Shown piece by piece: positions 32,634 through 38,794 of a DNA stretch of 38,794 bases. The number at the start of each line of letters is the position of its first letter. Position 1 is the first letter of the stretch. The stretch comes from Paraburkholderia guartelaensis (GTDB taxonomy: Bacteria; Pseudomonadota; Gammaproteobacteria; Burkholderiales; Burkholderiaceae): positions 1-38,794 of the forward strand of contig NZ_SMOD01000058.1 in the NCBI RefSeq assembly GCF_004353905.1, read 5' to 3'. The position numbers and the translations under genes are program-made. A model generated the notes under the pieces. It saw nothing but the letters and a program-made list of their open reading frames with translations, did not search any database and was not told where the DNA came from.

Positions 32634-32685
32634 CCCTTTCCCACGCAGGCAGCACTTGCCGCATCGAGCGAACGCTGGCTCACAC

Positions 32686-32701
32686 CGGCATGCCCCTTGC
32701 T
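32686..32701 (+). promoter_or_regulatory. Sigma-54 (-24/-12) promoter of the pqq operon
   Basis: CGGCATGCCCCTTGCT has the essential GG and GC at the right spacing, a perfect -12 element (TTGCT) and a -24 element (CGGCATG) with two changes. The expected start is near 32713, about 53 bases before pqqA. Confidence 0.65.
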
Positions 32702-32765
32702 TTGAAGAGACTGGCCGCACATTCGATGCGGTATGCAGCCTCAATCTCAAACAAGGAGACATGTC

Positions 32766-32840
32766 ATGCAGTGGACCACCCCCGCTTATACCGACCTGCG
32801 TTTCGGCTTCGAAATCACGATGTATATCGCCAACCGCTGA
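32766..32840 (+). CDS. pqqA: PqqA, precursor peptide of pyrroloquinoline quinone
   Basis: A 24-residue peptide, MQWTTPAYTDLRFGFEITMY followed by IANR, with AAGGAGA seven bases before the ATG. Glu16 and Tyr20 (E-x3-Y) are the two residues that PqqE cross-links and that become the PQQ skeleton. The F-E-I-T-M-Y core is typical of the family. It is the first gene of the pqqABCDE operon, 66 bases before pqqB, and lies behind a sigma-54-type promoter. Confidence 0.97.
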   Translation: MQWTTPAYTDLRFGFEITMYIANR

Positions 32841-32906
32841 GCGCATGGCAGTGTGCCGTCCGCGCGGCCATCGAGGCGTGGCGGGCGGCATGCAGCGAGA
32901 ACGAAC

Positions 32907-33830
32907 ATGAAGATCAGGATACTGGGTTCAGGTGCGGGCGGCGGCCTGCCGCAATGGAACTGCAACTGCGCGAATTGCCGCCGCGCGCGGCAGGCGGGCG
33001 GCGATGTGCTGCCGCGCACGCAGTCGTCGATCGCGGTGAGCGGTGATGGCGTGGACTGGGTGCTCATCAACGCGTCGCCGGATCTGCTCGCGCAGTTGCG
33101 CTCGCATCCCGATCTGCAGCCCGCGCGCACCACGCGCGATAGCGCGCTCGCGGCCGTCGTGCTGACCGACGCGCAGATCGACCACGTCACGGGCCTGCTG
33201 ATGCTGCGCGAACGCACCTCGCCGCTGCCGCTCTATGCGTGCGCGCCGGTGCTCGACGATCTGTCGGGCGGCCTGCCGCTCGTGCCGTTGCTCGGCCATT
33301 ACTGCGGCGTGGAAGCACACACGATCGCGCCCGGCGAGCCGTTCACGATTGCCGCTTGCGCCGGCCTGCGTTTTACCGCGCTGCCTGTTGAGAGCAAGCC
33401 GCCGCCATATTCGCCACGCCGCGAGGCATCCGCGCCGGGAGACAATATCGCACTCCTGATCGAGGATATCGAGGCAGGAACACGCGCGTTCTATGCGCCG
33501 GGTCTGGCGCAGATGAGCGCCGATGTGCTCGGTACCATGCGCAACGCTGATCTCGTGCTCGTGGACGGCACATTCTGGACCACCACCGAAATGATCGACC
33601 TCGGCCTCTCGACGAAGCACGCGGTCGACATGGGGCATCTCGCGCAGCGCGGCGACGACGGCCGGCCGGGCATGATCGACTGGCTCGACACGTTGCCGCG
33701 CGGCACGCGCAAGGTGCTCACGCATATCAACAACACCAATCCGATTCTCGACCCGCATTCCGTCGAGCACGCGCAACTGCGTGCACACGGCATCGACGTG
33801 GCCCACGACGGCATGCAGTTTCAGGTATGA
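32907..33830 (+). CDS. pqqB: PqqB, metallo-beta-lactamase-fold PQQ biosynthesis protein
   Basis: 307 residues from the ATG at 32907 (MKIRILGSGAGGGLPQWNCNC is the standard PqqB start). The CNCANC cysteine cluster, LTDAQIDHVTGLL and the late MGHLAQRGDDG and LTHINNTNPIL motifs identify the family. PqqB has a metallo-beta-lactamase-like fold and is thought to hydroxylate the cross-linked tyrosine during PQQ formation. It acts in the cytoplasm. Its stop overlaps the pqqC start (ATGA), so the two are translationally coupled. Confidence 0.97.
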   Translation: MKIRILGSGAGGGLPQWNCNCANCRRARQAGGDVLPRTQSSIAVSGDGVDWVLINASPDLLAQLRSHPDLQPARTTRDSALAAVVLTDAQIDHVTGLLMLRERTSPLPLYACAPVLDDLSGGLPLVPLLGHYCGVEAHTIAPGEPFTIAACAGLRFTALPVESKPPPYSPRREASAPGDNIALLIEDIEAGTRAFYAPGLAQMSADVLGTMRNADLVLVDGTFWTTTEMIDLGLSTKHAVDMGHLAQRGDDGRPGMIDWLDTLPRGTRKVLTHINNTNPILDPHSVEHAQLRAHGIDVAHDGMQFQV

Positions 33831-34552
33831 CGATGAACGCACCTATCAAGCTTGAAAACACGCCCGCAATACCATGGACTGCGAATGAATTGGAATCGCG
33901 CCTTCGTGCGCTCGAATCGCGCTATCACATCCACCATCCATTCAACCGCATGCTCAACGGCGGGCGTTGCTCGCCCGCGCAGATCCGCGGGTGGGTCGCG
34001 AACCGCTTCTACTATCAGATCAACATTCCACTCAAGGACGCCGCGATTCTTTCGAACTGCCCCGACCGCGCCACGCGCCGCCGCTGGATCCAGCGTCTGA
34101 CCGATCACGACGGGCAAGGCGGGAACGAAGGCGGCATCGAAGCCTGGGTGCGCCTGGGCGAAGCCGTCGGCGTCGATCGGGACACGATGTGGTCGCAACG
34201 ACTCGTGCTGCCCGGCGTGCGCTTCGCGGTCGATGCCTACGTGAATTTCGCGCGGCGCACGACGTGGCAGGAGGGTGTGTGTTCGTCGCTTACCGAGATG
34301 TTCGCGCCGCAGATTCACCTGGACCGGCTCGCGGGCTGGCCTTCGCATTACCCGTGGATCGAGCCGCAAGGCCTTCAGTATTTTCGCAGCCGCGTGCCGC
34401 TCGCGCAGCGCGACGTCGAACACGGGCTCGAAGTGACGCTGAGCCATTTCCGCACGCCCGCCGAACAGCAGCGTGCGGTGGAGATCCTGCAGTTCAAGCT
34501 CGACATTCTCTGGTCGATCCTCGATGCGGTCGAAAAGGCGTGGCCTATATGA
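33827..34552 (+). CDS. pqqC: PqqC, pyrroloquinoline-quinone synthase
   Basis: 241 residues; the ATG overlaps the pqqB stop (a second ATG is at 33833). The family landmarks are complete: YHIHHPFNRMLNGG, RGWVANRFYYQINIPLKDAAILSNC, RWIQRLTDHDG, EGGIEAWVRLGEAVG and SLTEMFAPQIH. PqqC is a cofactor-less oxidase that carries out the last ring closure and eight-electron oxidation to PQQ. Its stop overlaps the pqqD start by 4 bases. Confidence 0.97.
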   Translation: MTMNAPIKLENTPAIPWTANELESRLRALESRYHIHHPFNRMLNGGRCSPAQIRGWVANRFYYQINIPLKDAAILSNCPDRATRRRWIQRLTDHDGQGGNEGGIEAWVRLGEAVGVDRDTMWSQRLVLPGVRFAVDAYVNFARRTTWQEGVCSSLTEMFAPQIHLDRLAGWPSHYPWIEPQGLQYFRSRVPLAQRDVEHGLEVTLSHFRTPAEQQRAVEILQFKLDILWSILDAVEKAWPI

Positions 34553-34836
34553 ACCCGATAGTGCCCGATGCAGGCAGCGGCGTGCCGCTGCGCCCGCGCT
34601 TGCGCGGCATGTACCGCTTGCAGTGGGAGGCGGCCCAGGACGCGTACGTCCTGCTCTATCCCGAAGGGATGGTGCAGCTCAATTCGAGCGCGGGCGAGAT
34701 ACTCGCGCGTTGCGACGGTGCGCATGAACTCGACGAGATCATCGGCGAACTGGAGCGGCTTTTCAGCACCTCCGAGCTGGCGCCCGACGTCTATCGCTTT
34801 CTCGATCACGCGCGGCTGCGCGGCTGGCTCGACTGA
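34549..34836 (+). CDS. pqqD: PqqD, peptide chaperone for PqqA
   Basis: 95 residues, start overlapping the pqqC stop. The family pattern is clear: RLRGMYRLQWEAAQDAYVLLYPEGMV, LNSSAGEILARCDG and the C-terminal winged helix ending DHARLRGWLD. PqqD (RRE fold) binds PqqA and delivers it to PqqE. It is a separate gene here, not fused to pqqC or pqqE, one base before pqqE. Confidence 0.95.
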   Translation: MNPIVPDAGSGVPLRPRLRGMYRLQWEAAQDAYVLLYPEGMVQLNSSAGEILARCDGAHELDEIIGELERLFSTSELAPDVYRFLDHARLRGWLD

Positions 34837-34837
34837 C

Positions 34838-35956
34838 ATGGCGACCGCTACCGCACTCCCGCCCAAGCCGCTCTGGCTGCTCGCCGAGCTGACTTACCGC
34901 TGCCCGCTGCATTGCGCGTTCTGCTACAACCCGGTGGACTTCGCGCGGCACGACGAAGAACTCGACACCGAAACATGGCGCGCGACCATCAGCGCCGCTC
35001 GCGAACTGGGCGCGGCGCAGATCGGCTTTTCCGGCGGCGAGCCGCTGCTGCGCGACGACCTGGAAGCGCTCGTCGCACATGCGCGCCAGCTTGGCTTCTA
35101 TACGAACCTGATCACGTCCGGGATCGGCTTGAACGTTGAGCGCATCGAGCGGCTCAAGGCGGCCGGGCTCGATCATATCCAGGTGTCGATGCAGGATTCC
35201 ACACGCGAGCTCAACGACTTTCTCACGAGCACGCGCACGTTCGAATTGAAGCGCAACGTCGCGCGGCTCGTGAAGGCGCATGGCTATCCCATGGTCCTCA
35301 ACTGCGTGCTGCATCGTTTCAATCTGCCGCACATCGCGCAGATCATCGACATGGCGCTCGAACTGGGCGCCGACTATCTGGAGCTCGCGAACACGCAGTA
35401 TTACGGCTGGGCCATGCTCAACCGCGATCAATTGATGCCTACCGCCGAGCAGCTTCGCGAAGCCGAGGAGACCGTGAACCGCTATCGCGCCCGGATTGGA
35501 GAGCGGTGCCGCATTCTGTTCGTCGTGCCCGACTACTTCGAACAGCGGCCGAAAGCGTGCATGAGCGGCTGGGGCAGCGTGTTTCTCGGCGTGGCACCCG
35601 ATGGCGCGGCGTTGCCTTGCCATGCGGCGCGTTCGTTGCCGGGCCTCGTGCTGCCGAACGTGCGCGATGTGCCGCTGCGGCAGATCTGGTACGAGAGCGA
35701 AGCGTTCAACGCGTTTCGCGGCGATGGCTGGATGCGCGAGCCCTGCCGCAGTTGCGACGAGCGTCACGCCGATCATGGCGGCTGCCGATGCCAGGCCTAC
35801 CTGCTGACCGGCGACGCCGCCGCAGCCGACCCGGTATGCGCGAAGTCGCCGCATCACGACCGCATCGTGCAGGCCGTGGAGTTCGCAAGACGGCCAACGT
35901 GCGACGACGAGCGGCCGATCGTGTTCCGCAGCCGGCAGAATTCGCTCGCGCTTTGA
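34838..35956 (+). CDS. pqqE: PqqE, radical SAM PqqA cross-linking enzyme
   Basis: 372 residues from the ATG at 34838, one base after pqqD. The radical SAM cluster is CPLHCAFC (Cys22, Cys26, Cys29), followed by GFSGGEPLLRDDLEALV. The C-terminal SPASM region carries the auxiliary-cluster cysteines (KACMSGWGS, LPCHAAR, REPCRSCDERHADHGGCRCQ). The enzyme makes the C-C bond between Glu16 and Tyr20 of PqqA with PqqD as partner. No pqqF/pqqG protease gene is in the window, so processing of PqqA must rely on a protease elsewhere. A tonB-like gene follows after 13 bases. Confidence 0.97.
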   Translation: MATATALPPKPLWLLAELTYRCPLHCAFCYNPVDFARHDEELDTETWRATISAARELGAAQIGFSGGEPLLRDDLEALVAHARQLGFYTNLITSGIGLNVERIERLKAAGLDHIQVSMQDSTRELNDFLTSTRTFELKRNVARLVKAHGYPMVLNCVLHRFNLPHIAQIIDMALELGADYLELANTQYYGWAMLNRDQLMPTAEQLREAEETVNRYRARIGERCRILFVVPDYFEQRPKACMSGWGSVFLGVAPDGAALPCHAARSLPGLVLPNVRDVPLRQIWYESEAFNAFRGDGWMREPCRSCDERHADHGGCRCQAYLLTGDAAAADPVCAKSPHHDRIVQAVEFARRPTCDDERPIVFRSRQNSLAL

Positions 35957-35969
35957 GTGGAGAATCGAC

Positions 35970-36731
35970 ATGGCGTCGGTCGTTGCGCGCTTCGATCGCG
36001 GTGAGCCTGCGGTGTTCGGCCAGCACCCGTTCGGGCGACGTGTCGCAATTGCCGCTGTGATCGCGGGCGTGCTCGCGCTGCATGCCGCGCTGATTGCGGT
36101 GGCGCGGTGGGAGGCGCCCGCGTCGCACGCCGTGCCGGTGCGCGTGAGGGTCGTTGACGCCGTGCTGATCGCGCCGATTCCGCCTGTGTCGAACAAGAGC
36201 GAAGCGCCTGCGCGAACGTCATCGCCGAGCCGACGCACTCATCAAGCAATCCAGAATAATCCTGTGCAGTCGGCTAGAACGCGTCCACCAGCGCCTGTGC
36301 ATGCGCAAAGCATCACACGCACGCCGCTGCCGCTAACGCCACCACCGTCCGCACATGCTGCCCCAGAAGCCGCGACGCCGACGGAACGCATAGCTGGACC
36401 GCAGCCGCAATCGCAACCCGCGCCCGTCACTCAGGCGCCTGCCGCGGACGTGCCGCGCCGCGTCGCCCATCTGGATTGCGCGCTCACGAAGCCCGACTAT
36501 CCCGCGCAGCCCTTGCGCCGCGCCGAGGCGGGCACGGTCATCATCGAAGTCGATACCGCAGCGGACGGCCACGTAGTCGCCGCGCGCGTAGCGACGACCA
36601 GCGGCTACGCGAGGCTCGACGAAGCGGCGCGCGACGCGGCGCTCGCGAGCCGCTGCCAGCCGTATGCCGAGGACGGCAAGGCGGCGCCCGCGCGTGCCGA
36701 CGTGCCGTTCACGTTCACCCTCAGCGAATGA
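35970..36731 (+). CDS. tonB: TonB-like energy transducer
   Basis: 253 residues from the ATG at 35970, with GGAG upstream. Architecture: a short cytoplasmic tail, one transmembrane helix (about 25-46, RVAIAAVIAGVLALHAALIAV), a long Pro/Ala/Thr-rich periplasmic spacer (about 70-165) and a TonB_C domain (about 168-253, with KPDYPAQPLRRAEAGTVIIEVD and SGYARLDEAARDAALASRC). It couples inner-membrane proton motive force to outer-membrane receptors. It is 13 bases behind pqqE and 13 bases before exbB, so it is very probably in the pqq transcript. This suggests it serves a receptor tied to PQQ-dependent metabolism, most simply the one at 27955-30270. Confidence 0.92.
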   Translation: MASVVARFDRGEPAVFGQHPFGRRVAIAAVIAGVLALHAALIAVARWEAPASHAVPVRVRVVDAVLIAPIPPVSNKSEAPARTSSPSRRTHQAIQNNPVQSARTRPPAPVHAQSITRTPLPLTPPPSAHAAPEAATPTERIAGPQPQSQPAPVTQAPAADVPRRVAHLDCALTKPDYPAQPLRRAEAGTVIIEVDTAADGHVVAARVATTSGYARLDEAARDAALASRCQPYAEDGKAAPARADVPFTFTLSE

Positions 36732-36744
36732 AACGGAGGAACTC

Positions 36745-37443
36745 ATGCCAAGCTATGGAATCGCGCACCTGTGGACCCAGGGCGATCCGATGACGCGCTT
36801 CGTGGCGGCGCTGCTCGTCGCGATGTCGGTCGTGTCGTGGTCGGTGATCGTAGTGAAGGCGTTCGAGTTCGCGCGTCTGCGCCGCCATGCGGGCTTCGCG
36901 CAAAGACGCTTCCGGGAAGCCGTCGACGCCGACGATGGCGTCGACGCATTGGGGCCCGCGGGCACGCCGTTCTTCGAGTTGGCCAGCGCAGGTCAGCGCG
37001 CGCTGGCGCACCACGAGGCGAGCGGCGCTGCGCATCGCGGGCGCGTCGACTTGAGCGAGTGGTTGCTGCGCAGCCTCAGGGCTTCGGTGAGCGAGAGCTC
37101 GACGCGTCTTCAGCGCGGTCTCGGCCTGCTTGCCTCGATCGGCAACACGGCGCCGTTTGTCGGCCTGCTCGGCACCGTGTGGGGCATCTACCATGCGCTG
37201 CTCGCACTCGGCGCGAGTGGCGACGCCAGTCTCGAACACGTCGCAGGGCCGGTTGGCGAAGCGCTCATCATGACGGCGCTCGGCCTGTGCGTGGCGATTC
37301 CCGCCGTGCTTGGCCACCACGCGCTCGCGCGTGTTTCGCGCGATATCGTCGCGCAGCTCAACCGCTTCGCCTACGGCGTGCACGCGCTGTTGCTCACGGG
37401 CAGCGCGCCTGCGCCGCGTGCGACGATGAAGGAACGGGTATGA
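36745..37443 (+). CDS. exbB: ExbB/TolQ-like proton channel subunit
   Basis: 232 residues from the ATG at 36745, with a perfect GGAGG site seven bases upstream. Three transmembrane helices are visible: near the N-terminus (FVAALLVAMSVVSWSVIVVKAFEF), then a pair around IGNTAPFVGLLGTVWGIYHALLAL and GEALIMTALGLCVAIPAVLG. These are the MotA/TolQ/ExbB signatures. Together with ExbD it forms the proton-driven motor that energises TonB. Its stop overlaps the exbD start (ATGA). Confidence 0.95.
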   Translation: MPSYGIAHLWTQGDPMTRFVAALLVAMSVVSWSVIVVKAFEFARLRRHAGFAQRRFREAVDADDGVDALGPAGTPFFELASAGQRALAHHEASGAAHRGRVDLSEWLLRSLRASVSESSTRLQRGLGLLASIGNTAPFVGLLGTVWGIYHALLALGASGDASLEHVAGPVGEALIMTALGLCVAIPAVLGHHALARVSRDIVAQLNRFAYGVHALLLTGSAPAPRATMKERV

Positions 37444-37868
37444 ACGACGATCGCGATCTGGAAGACGAAGCGATGCCGGCGGCCGACATCAACATGACGC
37501 CGCTCATCGACGTGATGCTCGTGCTGCTCGTCATCTTCATGGTGACGCTGCCGGTCCTGCACCATGCCGCGCAGCTGGCGTTGCCGCGCGCAAGCAGTCA
37601 GCGCGAGGATCTGGCCGCGCCACACGTCGACATCGTCGTCGATGCGCTTGGTCACATGAGCTGGAACGCGCAGCCTGTTCGGGAGTCCGCTCTATCGACG
37701 CGGCTGGCGGAAGCCGCGCGGCTCACGCCGCAGCCTGAAATCAGGCTCTCTGCCGATCGCGCCACGCCGTACGGGCGTGTCGCGAAGCTGCTCTCGGCGG
37801 CGAGCGCCGCGGGACTCGCGAAGGTCGGCTTCGTGACCGAGCCGGACCCGCCGCGGCGTGGCCAGTAA
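37440..37868 (+). CDS. exbD: ExbD/TolR-like motor subunit
   Basis: 142 residues, start overlapping the exbB stop. A single N-terminal transmembrane helix contains the conserved proton-carrying aspartate in ADINMTPLIDVMLVLLVIFM. The periplasmic domain ends with IRLSADRATPYGRVAKLLSAAS, typical of the family. It completes the tonB-exbB-exbD set and is the last gene of the eight-gene run beginning with pqqA. The gene ends 3 bases before the convergent cytochrome b561 gene. Confidence 0.95.
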   Translation: MNDDRDLEDEAMPAADINMTPLIDVMLVLLVIFMVTLPVLHHAAQLALPRASSQREDLAAPHVDIVVDALGHMSWNAQPVRESALSTRLAEAARLTPQPEIRLSADRATPYGRVAKLLSAASAAGLAKVGFVTEPDPPRRGQ

Positions 37869-37871
37869 CGA

Positions 37872-38402
37872 CTAAAGCTTCATGCGCTGCAAGACACGAT
37901 CGTTGAGCACGAAACGATGAAAGAGCGCCGCGGCCACATGCAGGCAGATGAACGCGAACAGCACCCACGCGAGCACGCTGTGGACGTCGCCCATGGCGTG
38001 CCCGAACGACGACCCCGCAGGGGAGAGCGCGGGCAGCGGGATGGTGCCGAACAGCGTGACGTCCCACGCGCGCGACGACGCGTTGATCCATCCGAGCACG
38101 GGCACCGCGACCAGCAGGGCGTAGAGCCCGACATGCGTGAGGGCCGCCACGGCGCGCATGAGCGGCGTCTGGTCGTCGGGCGGCGGGCGATGGGTGGCGC
38201 GCCAGACCAGACGGCACACCATCGCGGCAACGAGCGCCGTGCCGACGCCCAGATGCCACGCGATTTCGCCCACGGGACGCGTGTCGCGGTGGACATCGGG
38301 CATGGTCCAGCCAATCACGAACTGCGCCGCCACGAGTGCGACGACGAGCCAGTGAAGCAGGCGCGCAACGAGGTCGTAGCGCGAATCGGCAGCGATTTGC
38401 AT
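37872..38402 (-). CDS. Cytochrome b561 family membrane protein
   Basis: 176 residues from the ATG at 38402, with GGAG upstream. Four transmembrane helices are evident, and the histidines expected as haem b ligands are present in LLHWLVVALVAAQF, HLGVGTALVAAMVCRLVWR and the late VHSVLAWVLFAFICLHVAAALFH. It starts with the family's RYDLVARLLHW. Members move electrons between quinones and periplasmic or cytoplasmic donors, and act as superoxide:quinone oxidoreductases in E. coli. It is convergent with exbD and so not in the pqq transcript. Whether it joins the alcohol-oxidation chain is unknown. Confidence 0.92.
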   Translation of the reverse strand: MQIAADSRYDLVARLLHWLVVALVAAQFVIGWTMPDVHRDTRPVGEIAWHLGVGTALVAAMVCRLVWRATHRPPPDDQTPLMRAVAALTHVGLYALLVAVPVLGWINASSRAWDVTLFGTIPLPALSPAGSSFGHAMGDVHSVLAWVLFAFICLHVAAALFHRFVLNDRVLQRMKL

Positions 38403-38653
38403 GGGCGCTCCGTGCTCAGAAATGATCGGTTGAAAGCGGCGATTCTAGCGTGCCGAGATTAACGGATCATTAACTGTGGAACTTGCCGCTCCCCCTTAAC
38501 AGGCCGCTGAAATACAGCCCAACGGAGACGGCCTTGTTCCGCTTACGCGGCTCCTGCCGCAAAATTTTTCAGATTGCGCAATCTCAACGCGAATTCAACG
38601 TTGTTTCGGCGGTTTGAGGCTACTTTTTTGGCCTCATTGCCGCTTTCCCGCCA
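38403..38653. other. Non-coding stretch with the presumed outer end of the IS element
   Basis: The first part is the upstream region of the cytochrome b561 gene. From about 38497 the sequence (TTAACAGGCCGCTGAAATAC onward) looks like the terminal region of an IS5-type element, ending with the stop codon of its transposase. The exact inverted repeat cannot be set because the other end is outside the window. Confidence 0.45.
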
Positions 38654-38794
38654 CTATGGACGCACCTGTGCCAGCGATCGCATGCGCACAAGGTTGTAGG
38701 CCGCCATATTCAACACGAACATCTGGTCCACCTTCTTCAAGCCACGCACCATCACCTGGCGCATGCGCCCCACGGTCTTGGCCCAGCCGAAACC
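38497..38794 (-). mobile_element. 3' end of an IS5-like insertion sequence (cut by window edge)
   Basis: This comprises the C-terminal transposase fragment plus about 155 bases of AT-richer non-coding DNA up to a probable terminal inverted repeat near 38497. Only one end is visible, so the target duplication cannot be checked. Confidence 0.6.
38654..38794 (-). CDS. IS5-family transposase, C-terminal fragment
   Basis: 46 residues plus a stop; the gene continues past the window's right edge. The translated end begins GFGWAKTVGRMRQVMVRG and includes FVLNMAAYNLVRMRSL. These are the DDE-domain end motifs (GW-K, RG, AAYNLVR) common to IS5-type transposases in Burkholderiaceae. No frameshift is seen in the part present. 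Confidence 0.85.
   Translation of the reverse strand, partial: GFGWAKTVGRMRQVMVRGLKKVDQMFVLNMAAYNLVRMRSLAQVRP

Noticed and set aside
37872..38402. Cytochrome b561 as ninth gene of the pqq-tonB operon
   Set aside because: It is on the opposite strand and convergent with exbD, so it has its own promoter.
1..38794. CRISPR arrays, tRNA/rRNA genes, known riboswitches, prophage genes
   Set aside because: I found no direct repeats with regular spacers, no tRNA or rRNA signature, and no riboswitch consensus. The only mobile DNA is the IS end at the right edge.

Overview
The window comes from a high-GC betaproteobacterium, most likely Burkholderiaceae of the Paraburkholderia/Caballeronia type. This rests on base composition, codon use, the PQQ-dependent alcohol dehydrogenase module, the NodT/HAE1 efflux operon and the overall style of the gene neighbours; no rRNA, tRNA or other species marker is present. 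Coding density is high. The only mobile DNA seen is the end of an IS5-like element at the right edge.

Left part (1-12.4 kb): a small exported His/Asp-rich protein; a pair of convergent glycosidase genes (a clan GH-D/GH36-like enzyme and a GH35 beta-galactosidase) whose ends overlap by 4 bases; an HdeD-type membrane protein; a small membrane protein with a SHOCT tail; an RcnB-like periplasmic protein; and a complete three-gene RND efflux operon (lipoprotein adaptor, HAE1 pump, NodT-type outer-membrane lipoprotein).

Middle part (12.4-24.2 kb): two overlapping c-di-GMP genes (a PAS-GGDEF-EAL protein and a Cache-GGEEF cyclase); a fused DhaK-DhaL dihydroxyacetone kinase; a DUF3237 protein; an Old Yellow Enzyme and a quinone-oxidoreductase-like MDR protein as a likely two-gene operon; a metallophosphoesterase; and a TetR regulator followed by an SDR oxidoreductase. 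An identical 19-bp palindromic element lies in front of both the tetR gene and the SDR gene.

Right part (24.2-38.4 kb) is the most interesting. It is an apparently complete alcohol-oxidation and cofactor system. A PQQ alcohol dehydrogenase with the Asp-Tyr-Asp signature of lanthanide-dependent enzymes is followed by a protein that fuses a MxaJ/XoxJ-like binding domain to a cytochrome c domain, and then by a Tat-exported HiPIP. Divergent from it are a TonB-dependent receptor and an AcoR-type sigma-54 activator. Next come pqqABCDE and, closely spaced behind them in the same direction, tonB-exbB-exbD. A cytochrome b561 is convergent at the end.

I see four sigma-54 (-24/-12) promoters: before the dehydrogenase, before the receptor, before the activator and before pqqA. 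Four copies of a 17-bp dyad (TGTTSS-N5-GNNRCA; S = C or G) lie about 90-150 bp upstream of three of these promoters. I infer one regulon, run by the neighbouring AcoR-like protein, that coordinates enzyme, electron carriers, cofactor synthesis and a dedicated TonB uptake system. The uptake substrate could be a lanthanide chelate or PQQ. The -24/-12 elements, dyads, motifs and gene order are seen directly. The metal, the substrate and the regulator-site pairing are inferences.
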